Shown: positions 1 through 7,767, counted from the stretch's first letter. The stretch is DNA of 21,214 nt from an uncultured Ruminococcus sp. (GCA_900543105.1 UQQA01000029.1:1-21214), one strand, 5' to 3'. The notes: generated by a model not told the origin, from the sequence alone. Program-made: numbers and translations.

Positions 1-16
1 CTTTTTAATAAATATG

Positions 17-25
17 TGGTATAAT
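17..25 (+). promoter_or_regulatory. Extended -10 promoter of the PBP gene
   Basis: The sequence TGGTATAAT is a perfect extended -10 element (TGN followed by TATAAT at 20-25). The expected -35 position falls off the left edge of the window. Transcription would begin near 32, leaving a leader of about 50 bases before the ATG at 85. The same 12-base string ATGTGGTATAAT occurs in the obg promoter at the other end of the window. Confidence 0.7.
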
Positions 26-84
26 TAATTATGTAAGAATTATTGATCTCGGCAACGTTGCTTTTCAGAAAGGATTTTTATAAA

Positions 85-2352
85 ATGGCAAATCACTATG
101 CTGACGAAAATCAGGAATTTATTTCCGATCAGGAAGATATTTCTGCAAACACATCTCACAGCAAAAAATCTAATAAACGCAAAAAGACACGATCAAAGAA
201 AAAAATGCATCCTGTCAAAAAGTTTTTTGCAATAATTGGCACTACCCTGCTTTCACTTTTTCTTATAATTGTTATTTCAGGCTCTATCATCGCCGCAGCA
301 CTGACTGTTTATGTCCTCCAGTTTGCGGATCAGGATGCTGTTGATATTTCGCTGTCTGACCTCGACCTTGATTATACCACATTTATATATGGCTATGACG
401 AAAATGAATCTCTTGTTGAATTAAAGAGCATAAGCCGAAATGCAGACAGAATTCCTGTTACGATCGATCAAATACCACAGCACGTTCAGGACGCGTTCGT
501 TTATATTGAAGATGAACGTTTTTATGAGCACTATGGCGTTGACTGGAAACGTACTTTTACAGCGTTTATAAACGAAATTCTTCACATGTGGGGTCGTCAG
601 GGTGCTTCCACGATCACCCAACAGCTTGTAAAAAACGTTACAGGCGATGCCGATGTTAAATGGGACAGAAAGATCCGTGAAATATTCCGTGCCGCAACGC
701 TTGAAAAATACTGTCCGAAAACTGATATTCTTGAAGCATACCTTAACTATATCGGATTTGGCGGAAGTACCTCGGGTATTGAAGCTGCCTCGCTCAAATA
801 TTTTGGAAAAGACGTATCTGAACTGACAATTGCAGAAGGAGCTTGTCTTGCGGGTATTCCAAAAAACCCTGAAGTAAACAACCCATTTGCCGTTACAGTA
901 AATGCGGACGGCGAAACGATCTACGGCAAAGATCTCTGCCTTGAACGTCAAAAGCTTGTCCTTGCCGCTATGTACAAAAATGCAGTTATTTCAAAGCGCC
1001 AATATGAAGATGCACTGAATGAAAAGATCGAATTTCTCGATCCGAACGCTAAATATGAAAATGGCGAAAGCAGAGTCCAGAACTGGTTTGTTGATATGGT
1101 TATCCGTGATGTTATCCTGGACTTTGAAGATCTTTACGGCATTGATTATAACGAGGCAAGTGATAAGCTTTATAACGGTGGATATGAGATATACACAACT
1201 GTTGATATAAAAATGCAGGATGAACTTGAAGCAAAATTTCAAGATTATACTAACTTTTCGGAAAATGTACTTTTAGATCCTCCACAGGCTGCTTTTATCT
1301 GCATGGATTATCAGGGTAACATTAAAGCTGTCGTAGGAGGTATAGGTACAAAATCACAATCAAATATCAACAACAGAGCAACAAGAGCCACCCGTTCTCC
1401 GGGTTCATGTATAAAGCCTATAACTTCCTATGGCTATGCGATTGAGAACGACCTGATAACATGGTCATCAATCTTCACCAACAAACCTGTTACGGAAATT
1501 CTTGATGAACAGACAGGGCAAAAGCGTTCATGGCCTTATAACTACAATTCAAAGACTTATGATTATGCAGGTTACTTTACGTTCCAGGCACTTCAGCGTT
1601 CACTCAATACCGTTCCTGCACAGCTTATCCAAATGGAAACGCCTCAGGCTGTGTTCGATTTTCTTCAGAATAAATTCCAGATATCCACTTTGACAGCCAG
1701 TGATGCCGATCTTGCACCGTTATCAGTTGGTGCACTTACAAACGGTCTTACCCTTAAAGAGCTTGTTGCCGCTTATCAGGTATTCGGCAATGGAGGTAAA
1801 TACTATAAACCCACTTCCTATACTCAGGTTCTTGATTCCAACGGCAAGGTAGTTCTTCAGCACAAATACACTCCAATTCAGGCAATAAGCAAGGAATCGG
1901 CATATGTAATGAACAAGCTTATGCAGACAGTTATTGAAGGTCCTAATGGTACAGGTCGAGCTGCAAAGCTTGCAAATACACCGCTTATCGGTAAAACAGG
2001 TACTTCGCAGGACTGGAAAGACCTTTCTTTCGTTGGTTGTACTCCGGATTACGTCAGCGGTATATGGTATGGTTATGATATTCCTAAGGAAATACCGACA
2101 GGCACTTATTACAGCTCATCAACGGTTTGGAAAAATGTATTCGGAGATATCGCCGATGTGGGTCCAACCAAATCTTTTCCCGAATGCAGTGATGTACAGG
2201 AGCTTTATTACTGCACAAAGACAGGTAAACTTGCAAGCGGAACTTGTCCAACATCAAGTGTAGGCTATTATAAGAGCACTAATATCCCCGAAATGTGTTC
2301 AGGACATCACGATGAAGACAAAAAAGAAGATAAAAAAAGCAAAAACGACTAA
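85..2352 (+). CDS. Class A penicillin-binding protein (PBP1A-like bifunctional transglycosylase/transpeptidase)
   Basis: This 755-residue protein polymerises lipid II into glycan strands and cross-links the peptides outside the membrane. A basic, hydrophilic cytoplasmic tail (residues 1-46) precedes one membrane anchor (about 47-78). The glycosyltransferase 51 domain carries EDERFYEHYG, with probable catalytic Glu142, followed by GASTITQQL. The transpeptidase domain carries all three penicillin-binding motifs: SCIK (Ser441, Lys444), SLN (506-508) and KTGT (637-640). The C-terminus has a Cys-containing region and a charged Lys/Asp tail. A TTG at 43 would extend the frame by 14 residues. The ATG at 85 is preferred because AGAAAGGA (67-74) lies 10 bases upstream. 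A terminator-like hairpin follows the stop immediately. The family is certain; the exact paralogue (PbpA/PonA) is not. Confidence 0.95.
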   Translation: MANHYADENQEFISDQEDISANTSHSKKSNKRKKTRSKKKMHPVKKFFAIIGTTLLSLFLIIVISGSIIAAALTVYVLQFADQDAVDISLSDLDLDYTTFIYGYDENESLVELKSISRNADRIPVTIDQIPQHVQDAFVYIEDERFYEHYGVDWKRTFTAFINEILHMWGRQGASTITQQLVKNVTGDADVKWDRKIREIFRAATLEKYCPKTDILEAYLNYIGFGGSTSGIEAASLKYFGKDVSELTIAEGACLAGIPKNPEVNNPFAVTVNADGETIYGKDLCLERQKLVLAAMYKNAVISKRQYEDALNEKIEFLDPNAKYENGESRVQNWFVDMVIRDVILDFEDLYGIDYNEASDKLYNGGYEIYTTVDIKMQDELEAKFQDYTNFSENVLLDPPQAAFICMDYQGNIKAVVGGIGTKSQSNINNRATRATRSPGSCIKPITSYGYAIENDLITWSSIFTNKPVTEILDEQTGQKRSWPYNYNSKTYDYAGYFTFQALQRSLNTVPAQLIQMETPQAVFDFLQNKFQISTLTASDADLAPLSVGALTNGLTLKELVAAYQVFGNGGKYYKPTSYTQVLDSNGKVVLQHKYTPIQAISKESAYVMNKLMQTVIEGPNGTGRAAKLANTPLIGKTGTSQDWKDLSFVGCTPDYVSGIWYGYDIPKEIPTGTYYSSSTVWKNVFGDIADVGPTKSFPECSDVQELYYCTKTGKLASGTCPTSSVGYYKSTNIPEMCSGHHDEDKKEDKKSKND

Positions 2353-2355
2353 TGG

Positions 2356-2389
2356 ATTAATGGCAGGATAGTTTCTGCCATTAATTTTT
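2356..2389 (+). terminator. Intrinsic terminator or attenuator hairpin after the PBP gene
   Basis: A perfect 11-bp inverted repeat (ATTAATGGCAG at 2356-2366, CTGCCATTAAT at 2375-2385) with an 8-base loop is followed by TTTTT (2385-2389). It starts 4 bases after the PBP stop and ends 5 bases before the ribosome binding site of the next gene. Downstream transcription therefore depends on read-through. Confidence 0.75.
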
Positions 2390-2404
2390 GACCGAGGAGT
2401 AAGT

Positions 2405-3520
2405 ATGAACGAATTAAAACTTGTGTGTCCATGCCATTTCGGACTTGAAAGTGTCTTAAAATTTGAAGTTACCAGGATCGGCGGCAAAAACATCAATGTA
2501 ACTGACGGAAGAGTATCATTTACAGGCGATTTTGCTGCACTTGCAAGAGCAAATATATGCCTTGCATCGGCAGAAAGAGTTCTTATTGAGCTCGCTTCAT
2601 TCAAAGCAACTACATTCGAGGAGCTTTTTCAGGGCGTAAAAGCAATACCATTTGAAGATTTCATCGGCAAAGATGATGTTTTCCCTGTAAAAGGCTATTC
2701 ACTGAATTCTACACTCCACAGTGTTCCCGACTGCCAGTCTATTATAAAAAAAGCAGTTGTAGAACGTCTGAAAAGCAAATATAATGTAACTTGGTTCAAT
2801 GAAACGGGAAATACCTATCAAATACAGTTCAGCATACAGAATGATAATGCTGTTATCTACTTTGATACAACAGGTGCAGGACTTCATAAACGAGGATACA
2901 GACGCAATTCCAATGCTGCACCTATCAAGGAAACGCTCGCAGCAGGCATAATCGACCTTTCGCACGTCAGAGGTGATTCTATCGTATGCGACCCATTCTG
3001 TGGAAGCGGAACTCTTATAATCGAAGCTGTATACAAGGCTCTTAACATTGCGCCAGGTCTGAAACGACATTTTTCAGCTGAAAAATGGGACATTATCGAC
3101 CCCAAGATATGGGAGAATGTTCGTGCAGATGCTCTTGATGCTATCAGAAAAGATACCGATTTCTTTGCATATGGCTATGATATTGACCCGGAAGCTGTTG
3201 CTCTTACACAGGAAAACTGCCGAAAAGCAGGAATACAGAAACGTGTTAAAATCGAGCAGGCAGATATACGAAGTTATGTGAATGAGCCGAACACAATTAC
3301 AATCTGCAATCCTCCATACGGCGAAAGAATGCTTGAGATCAAGGAAGCCGAGGAACTTTACAAAATAATGGGACAGCGATTCAAAGCCAACTCCGAAGCT
3401 CCCGCCTTTGTTATTGCTCCGCATGAACAATTTGAACAGTTCTTCGGAAGAAAAGCAGATAAACGCCGTAAGCTTTACAACGGAATGATAAAATGTCAGC
3501 TTTATATGTACTTCAAATAA
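2405..3520 (+). CDS. THUMP-domain class I SAM-dependent RNA methyltransferase (RlmL/YpsC family)
   Basis: This 371-residue protein is predicted to methylate guanine N2 in 23S rRNA, as E. coli RlmL does at G2445. It matches the single-domain Gram-positive form (B. subtilis YpsC type) and lacks the second RlmK half of the E. coli protein. An N-terminal ferredoxin-like and THUMP RNA-binding region occupies about residues 1-160. The Rossmann methyltransferase domain follows, with SAM motif I DPFCGSGT (196-203), the acidic motif GYDIDP (257-262) and catalytic NPPY (302-305), typical of N-methylation of exocyclic amines. The start ATG has GAGGAG at 2394-2399. No promoter fits between the preceding hairpin and this start. 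The precise target base is inferred from family membership only. Confidence 0.92.
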   Translation: MNELKLVCPCHFGLESVLKFEVTRIGGKNINVTDGRVSFTGDFAALARANICLASAERVLIELASFKATTFEELFQGVKAIPFEDFIGKDDVFPVKGYSLNSTLHSVPDCQSIIKKAVVERLKSKYNVTWFNETGNTYQIQFSIQNDNAVIYFDTTGAGLHKRGYRRNSNAAPIKETLAAGIIDLSHVRGDSIVCDPFCGSGTLIIEAVYKALNIAPGLKRHFSAEKWDIIDPKIWENVRADALDAIRKDTDFFAYGYDIDPEAVALTQENCRKAGIQKRVKIEQADIRSYVNEPNTITICNPPYGERMLEIKEAEELYKIMGQRFKANSEAPAFVIAPHEQFEQFFGRKADKRRKLYNGMIKCQLYMYFK

Positions 3521-3528
3521 TACAAAAG

Positions 3529-3560
3529 CTCCTGTTACTGATTCGGTAACAGGAGTTTTT
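3529..3560. terminator. Bidirectional terminator between convergent genes
   Basis: A perfect 10-bp stem (CTCCTGTTAC at 3529-3538, GTAACAGGAG at 3546-3555) with a 7-base loop has TTTTT on the plus side (3556-3560) and AAAA on the other (3524-3527). It can end the plus-strand methyltransferase transcript and the minus-strand rpe/rnf-like transcript. The minus-strand gene stops at 3562, right next to it. Confidence 0.9.
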
Positions 3561-3561
3561 A

Positions 3562-4791
3562 TTACTTTACAAAATATGATTCAAAATTTTCGTTTATGAT
3601 CTCTGCAATAAGGCTGTCGTAATCAGCATGATTTGAGCCGCTTTCGGTTATTACGGGAATTACCGAAATTTCAGTTCCGCACTGTCCCTTGATGATCTCA
3701 AAAGCAGTTTTGAATTTGCTGCTTGAATCAAGCTCGCTGAATACTATTTCATTATTATTGTAAACAACACTTTCGGTAAATTCAGCAGGATCAAAATCAA
3801 TAAGAAGCGTATATCCGCTCAACTCACTCGGCTTGAATATCTCAGCTCCGCCATAAATAATATCGGCTGCATTTGTTCGTATAAATGTTTTAGTATTATG
3901 ATCATTTGCAGCAGTCTGAACAATATTTGCAAGTTCAATAAGAGCCTTGTATCTGTTGGTGTCCTTTACTATATCACCAAGAAGATTAAGGTCTGAATTT
4001 CTGAATGTCGGGAATGTCAATCCGCTTACAGTAATATAGTCAAAACCTGCCGCCGAAACCTCATCAGCCATATATCTGACCAATTCCTTGGTATCATCAT
4101 CAAACGGCGAAAGCCACGGCTTTCCACCCTTATCCGCCGCTGTATCAAGCCATGTCGAACCGTCAAGCGCATGATAGGAGCCGTCGCGATACTCACCGTA
4201 TCGATTGTTATCCTCAAGGATATTCAATTCAGCTATCATCTTCAATCCGCTGTTCTTTATCAAAGATGCGATCTGCTGAATTGGCATATTTCCCACAACA
4301 GCATTTTCATCTGACTTTGCCATTGTTGAAGCGGTGCTGTAATATATTTTTCCGCCTTTTGCCTTCAAAGTAACCGATACTGCTGTATATCCGTCAGCCT
4401 TTACATGATCGAGCAACGCTGAAAATTGTGACGGATCACTCAATGCATCTTCGGAAAGCATATATGCCGTCAACCCCGATGAATTAATTTTATTATCGGG
4501 CGAAGTCACAGTTTCACTCGGCTCAACAGTCACCTCTGTGCTGTCCCCGCTTGTATCTAACGTTTCGGTAATCCCAGAGGTCACAGCAGGCGGTGTCCAA
4601 GGTTCTTCCACATTGTCCGTATTTTCATTTTCCTTGTTCAGATAATTCAATATTGGCTTTCCAACGCTGTATCCAACAAAAACAAGTGCCGCAATAACTA
4701 TCAATCCCAGCAGAATACGAAGCGCTCTTTTGAGCCTTTTCTTTTTCTCATAGGAATTGGTACGATAAACCTTTCTGCCTTTTTTTGACAT
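3562..4791 (-). CDS. Membrane-anchored glycosidase-like protein (DUF4015/GH-like TIM barrel)
   Basis: This is a 409-residue protein. A basic N-terminus precedes one membrane segment (about 24-44), then a Ser/Thr/Pro/Glu-rich linker (about 52-105), then a domain of about 300 residues that would lie outside the membrane. That domain resembles the DUF4015 putative glycosyl hydrolase barrel: a repeated beta/alpha pattern, WLSPFDDDT at 226-234 (compare WLDPYN) and GFDYITVSGLTFP at 249-261. The family usually has FDYxRFP at the last position; here the Asp, Tyr and Arg are replaced, so catalysis is doubtful. The start ATG is preceded by GAAAGGA. It is the last gene of the rpe/rnf-like unit, 21 bases after rnfA-like and next to the terminator. 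Substrate and function are unknown; a carbohydrate-binding or scaffold role is possible. Confidence 0.65.
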   Translation of the reverse strand: MSKKGRKVYRTNSYEKKKRLKRALRILLGLIVIAALVFVGYSVGKPILNYLNKENENTDNVEEPWTPPAVTSGITETLDTSGDSTEVTVEPSETVTSPDNKINSSGLTAYMLSEDALSDPSQFSALLDHVKADGYTAVSVTLKAKGGKIYYSTASTMAKSDENAVVGNMPIQQIASLIKNSGLKMIAELNILEDNNRYGEYRDGSYHALDGSTWLDTAADKGGKPWLSPFDDDTKELVRYMADEVSAAGFDYITVSGLTFPTFRNSDLNLLGDIVKDTNRYKALIELANIVQTAANDHNTKTFIRTNAADIIYGGAEIFKPSELSGYTLLIDFDPAEFTESVVYNNNEIVFSELDSSSKFKTAFEIIKGQCGTEISVIPVITESGSNHADYDSLIAEIINENFESYFVK

Positions 4792-4812
4792 TGTATCCGT
4801 CCTTTCGTATAA

Positions 4813-5418
4813 TTATCTTACCGACGTTGATGCAAGTCCGTAAAACGCCATACTTATTATGCCGATATAAATCAACGTTAAAGGATAACCTCTAAAACAG
4901 TATGGAACAGATGCATCATGAAGTCTGTCATAAACAATTGCTGTTATATATATTGCAAACATAAATCCAAGACCCGTTCCTATGCCTCTGAAAATATATT
5001 CCGACAGCATTGTGCAGTTCTGTGAATTAATGAACATCGCTCCGAGAATAGCACAGTTCAGCGCCGAAAGATGTATGAATTTCTTTATTTTCAGGAACTT
5101 CTTATAGAAAAATTTCCAAAGAATAAGAAGTGTTATAATATAAACAATGCCAAGTATCGCAACATAAACAAACGGCTGATAAATATATGTCTGTTCATTG
5201 TTAATACCTGATTCAAGAAAAAATTTATCAGCAAAAAAACCTAAAAAGCCTGTTACAACAGAGAAATACACAGCGCATAATCCAAATCCGAAAATATTCT
5301 TTCTGTTTCGTGATACGGAAATGAGTGTACTTGTGTCAATAGCTCTTGTAAATACTGTGTTTTCAACAAAGATCAATACAAGCGATATTGAAATAAGTCT
5401 GAATAATTCTGAAATCAC
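4813..5418 (-). CDS. RnfA/NqrE-like membrane protein, cofactor site degenerate
   Basis: This 201-residue, six-helix membrane protein corresponds to RnfA, one of two paralogous subunits that hold a membrane-embedded 2Fe-2S cluster in Rnf/Nqr complexes. Recognisable RnfA regions are VENTVFTR near the N-terminus (compare VNNFVL), ALNCAILGAMFIN (119-131) and VPYCFRGYPLTLI (171-183). The first conserved Cys, in the canonical GxCPF segment, is replaced by Ser30 with the Pro also lost; the second, Cys122, is kept. The start is GTG, with a strong GGAGG (5426-5430) 7 bases upstream. It lies 15 bases after rnfE-like and 21 before the glycosidase-like gene. The family call is firm; an electron-transfer role is doubtful because half of the cluster ligand set is missing here and all of it in the partner. 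Confidence 0.82.
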   Translation of the reverse strand: MISELFRLISISLVLIFVENTVFTRAIDTSTLISVSRNRKNIFGFGLCAVYFSVVTGFLGFFADKFFLESGINNEQTYIYQPFVYVAILGIVYIITLLILWKFFYKKFLKIKKFIHLSALNCAILGAMFINSQNCTMLSEYIFRGIGTGLGFMFAIYITAIVYDRLHDASVPYCFRGYPLTLIYIGIISMAFYGLASTSVR

Positions 5419-5425
5419 AAGCCGA

Positions 5426-5432
5426 CCTCCTT
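5426..5432 (-). promoter_or_regulatory. Ribosome binding site fixing the GTG start of rnfA-like
   Basis: On the minus strand, AAGGAGG ends 7 bases before GTG (5418-5416). This supports the GTG rather than any internal ATG as the start of the rnfA-like gene. Confidence 0.75.
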
Positions 5433-5433
5433 T

Positions 5434-6051
5434 TTAATTGCTGACCTTTCTTATCAAAAGTAAAACCCCGCGCAGCGCCGCCGCAAATATTCCAAGAAGA
5501 ATAAATCCTCCGAACGGCTGATAAAATGCTTTGAACAGCATTGGCAGAGTTATCACGTTTCCGTTTATCTCTCCCGTAGATATTATCTCTCTTATCAGTC
5601 CGAAAATCAATACTACAATATCATATCCAATTATGTCCAATATCAGATCAAGCACCATTCTGCTTTTCTTTTCTGTCAGAAAAGCCGTATCCGAATGGAA
5701 AATAATAAAAGAGTTGGTTATAAGCAGAGGAAAATATATCCCCATATTCTGCATTGCCTGCGGAAAAAGTGAGGAAATTATTATCGCCGTCGGAACATAA
5801 ACAAGCGCACCGATCGCAATGTAAATAATTACCCTAACTGTATATACCACCTTCTGCGGAATAAACGATGACAGAAGCATCGTAAAGAAAGTTATCACAG
5901 AAAAAGTTAGCGCAAGTATCGCCGCATTTTTTAATGTGTTTGCTATAACTATAACGGGTGCGATCGCTGTTCCAAGCACAAGTACAAGATTATTCCGCAC
6001 CATAGCATTATATATCACAGAACCCAGTGATTCTTTTTTTCGGTTATTCAT
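5434..6051 (-). CDS. RnfE/NqrD-like membrane protein without cysteines
   Basis: This 205-residue integral membrane protein with about six helices aligns with RnfE/NqrD. VRNNLVLVLG near the N-terminus matches the canonical NNxxLVQLLG, MGIYFPLLITN (103-113) matches LGIFIPLIVTN, and FGLIREIISTG matches the LGxxREIxGNG stretch. RnfE normally has two Cys that ligate the membrane 2Fe-2S cluster. Here LGLCP has become LGTAIAP (Ala31 before Pro32), NC has become Asn113-Ser114, and the protein contains no Cys at all. The start codon overlaps the end of rnfD-like by 8 bases, suggesting translational coupling. The fold assignment is sound. Loss of the cluster is read directly from the translation; a new, non-redox role is inference. 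Confidence 0.85.
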   Translation of the reverse strand: MNNRKKESLGSVIYNAMVRNNLVLVLGTAIAPVIVIANTLKNAAILALTFSVITFFTMLLSSFIPQKVVYTVRVIIYIAIGALVYVPTAIIISSLFPQAMQNMGIYFPLLITNSFIIFHSDTAFLTEKKSRMVLDLILDIIGYDIVVLIFGLIREIISTGEINGNVITLPMLFKAFYQPFGGFILLGIFAAALRGVLLLIRKVSN

Positions 6052-7048
6052 GGTTCAGACCGCTTTCATCAGTTTCTTTAGTCTTTCCTGCTGCCGCAGC
6101 TCTTTTCTTCTTTGCATCGGAAATTATCTTCGCAAAAGAAAGCATCTTTCTGTCAAGCTCTATTCCAAACGGCGCGGCAATTATCACTGCATAAATAATC
6201 GGATTTTCCGCTCCTGCATAGAATCTGAAAATAAGCGTCAAAAATCCCGTAAGCAGTCCGAGAATAAGCCTTGACGACCTCGTTTTAGGCATTGTACGAT
6301 AATCACACGAAAGAAATATCATTCCGAATATCATCATACCACCGCAAAGCACGGATAAAGTATATTTCGTGTCAAATCCGCAATAAATAAGCGTTCCGAT
6401 AACAACTACAGCGAACTGCGAGCAAAATGAGATAGCAGAAATCGAACGTCGAAGCATAAGAAAAACTGCCGTAATTATGAACAGAATTACGAATCCCGTA
6501 CCCATAGGTCCGCAGAATTTGCCGACCAAAAGATCAATTATTGAATTTGAAGCCGCATCATTAGACAGCGTTACACTTTTTGACATCGACTGAAATAATG
6601 ATGTACTCAACATTTCTTCCGATGAAAGGCTCAGATGTACAGCAGGACGCGGATAGTTCAGCATCTCTGTTGGAAAGCATATAGAACTGAACAAAAATGA
6701 CACAGCTGCACCGTTGAATATCTCGTTTCCCCTGCCGCCGAATGCGTGTTTGCAGATAATCATTGCAAACAGATCAGCCGTCACTACAGCATAGAACGGC
6801 ACAGTTGCAGACATCGTCAAAGCTATCGTCAAACCTGTCACAACAGTTGAAATTTCAGCCTTTGCCCTTACCCTGCCCCTCAATTTATAGCATATCACAT
6901 CGGTCAGCAAACATACAGCAACAGAAACAACAATTATCATCGCAGCTCTTATACCGTAATAATATACCGCAATTACAGCAGGGATCAGCAAAGCAATTAG
7001 CATATCTGCTGAAATCAGATTATCAGATTTTGAATTCATACGCTCCAT
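6044..7048 (-). CDS. RnfD/NqrB-like membrane protein lacking the flavinylation motif
   Basis: This 334-residue polytopic membrane protein corresponds to RnfD, the subunit that carries a covalent FMN on Thr in an S/T-G-A-T motif. Family landmarks are GGRGNEIFNGAAVSFLF (104-120, compare GGLGxNxFNPA), IIDLLVGKFCGPMGT (170-184, compare LDLFLGNIGGSIGE) and FLSCDYRTMP (245-254, compare FMATDPVTSP). Before IIDLLVG the expected SGATPL reads SNDAAS (162-167), and no S/T-G-A-T occurs anywhere. The gene starts 6 bases after the rpe stop. ATG at 7048 is the default start; the ATG three codons later is also possible because no strong ribosome binding site decides. RnfC, RnfG and RnfB are absent from both sides. 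Confidence 0.83.
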   Translation of the reverse strand: MERMNSKSDNLISADMLIALLIPAVIAVYYYGIRAAMIIVVSVAVCLLTDVICYKLRGRVRAKAEISTVVTGLTIALTMSATVPFYAVVTADLFAMIICKHAFGGRGNEIFNGAAVSFLFSSICFPTEMLNYPRPAVHLSLSSEEMLSTSLFQSMSKSVTLSNDAASNSIIDLLVGKFCGPMGTGFVILFIITAVFLMLRRSISAISFCSQFAVVVIGTLIYCGFDTKYTLSVLCGGMMIFGMIFLSCDYRTMPKTRSSRLILGLLTGFLTLIFRFYAGAENPIIYAVIIAAPFGIELDRKMLSFAKIISDAKKKRAAAAGKTKETDESGLNHE

Positions 7049-7054
7049 AGAAAA

Positions 7055-7702
7055 TCAATCTCTCAACAATTCAACAGCTTTTTTCATATCCTCCGCACCA
7101 AAAAGATATGAGCCTGCAACAAGAATACCTGCACCGTTCTCTTTGACCTTTGGTGCTGTCTTATCATTTATTCCGCCGTCAACTTGAATAGGAACATTTA
7201 TATTGCGTTTGTCCAATTCTCCTTTAAGTTCTGCTATCTTATCAAGAGTTTCGGTTATGAAGCCTTGTCCGCCAAAACCGGGTTCAACTGTCATAACAAG
7301 TATCATATCTATCTTATCCAAATAAGGATAAAGTACCGAAACGGGAGTATTCGGCTTAACGGAAACGCCCGCCTTTTTGCCATAAGAATGAATAAGATCA
7401 ATGACTTCTCCACAGTCCGAACCTGCCTCGTAATGGAATGTAATGATATCAGCGCCCGATTCGGCAAACTGCTTGATATACTTTATAGGGTCAACTATCA
7501 TAAGATGTACATCAAGAACGATATCCGTAACCTTTGAAACTGACTTCAGCACGGGAATCCCGTAACTGATATTATTTACAAAAACACCGTCCATGACATC
7601 AAAATGTATGTAGTCGCAGCCTGCCTTTTCCGCACGTTTGATATCACGTTCGAGATTACAGAGATCTGCACTTAAAATTGAAGCTGAAATAATCGTATCC
7701 AC
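7055..7702 (-). CDS. rpe: Ribulose-phosphate 3-epimerase
   Basis: This cytosolic TIM-barrel enzyme interconverts ribulose 5-phosphate and xylulose 5-phosphate in the pentose phosphate pathway. The 215-residue product has every hallmark: SASILSADL at the N-terminus, HFDVMDG, DVHLMI, TFHYEA, TVEPGFGGQGF and QVDGGIN. These include the metal-binding His and Asp residues and the phosphate-binding loop. The frame is open further upstream, but the GTG at 7702 is the start because AAGGAGA (7715-7709) lies 6 bases ahead and family members begin just before SASILSAD. It is the first gene of the unit, with a promoter at 7739-7767, and is followed by rnfD-like at a 6-base gap. Being first in an rnf-like operon is unusual; rpe often sits near a PASTA kinase and rsgA in Firmicutes. 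Confidence 0.96.
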   Translation of the reverse strand: MDTIISASILSADLCNLERDIKRAEKAGCDYIHFDVMDGVFVNNISYGIPVLKSVSKVTDIVLDVHLMIVDPIKYIKQFAESGADIITFHYEAGSDCGEVIDLIHSYGKKAGVSVKPNTPVSVLYPYLDKIDMILVMTVEPGFGGQGFITETLDKIAELKGELDKRNINVPIQVDGGINDKTAPKVKENGAGILVAGSYLFGAEDMKKAVELLRD

Positions 7703-7708
7703 AATAAA

Positions 7709-7715
7709 TCTCCTT
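7709..7715 (-). promoter_or_regulatory. Ribosome binding site fixing the GTG start of rpe
   Basis: On the minus strand, AAGGAGA is followed by 6 bases and GTG (7702-7700). It lies inside the longer open frame that begins at 7729, so it argues against that earlier start. Confidence 0.8.
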
Positions 7716-7738
7716 GAAAACATAATCATTCATTTAAC

Positions 7739-7767
7739 ATTATATATCATTGTCAAAAAAAAATCAA
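7739..7767 (-). promoter_or_regulatory. Sigma-A promoter of the rpe/rnf-like unit
   Basis: Read on the minus strand, TTGATT (7767-7762) is followed by a 17-base spacer and a perfect TATAAT (7744-7739). Transcription would start near 7732, giving a 30-base leader before the rpe GTG. The T-run of the preceding terminator forms part of the spacer, and the -35 overlaps the last two bases of the terminator stem. Confidence 0.75.

Noticed and set aside
43..84. TTG start extending the PBP by 14 residues
   Set aside because: The ribosome binding sequence AGAAAGGA (67-74) lies inside this extension and points to the ATG at 85. The extension would also begin with a non-typical hydrophobic leader.
2244..2271. 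Promoter inside the end of the PBP gene for the methyltransferase (TTGTCC, 16 bases, TATTAT)
   Set aside because: It is a weak match and lies upstream of the terminator-like hairpin, so it would not solve the expression of the downstream gene.
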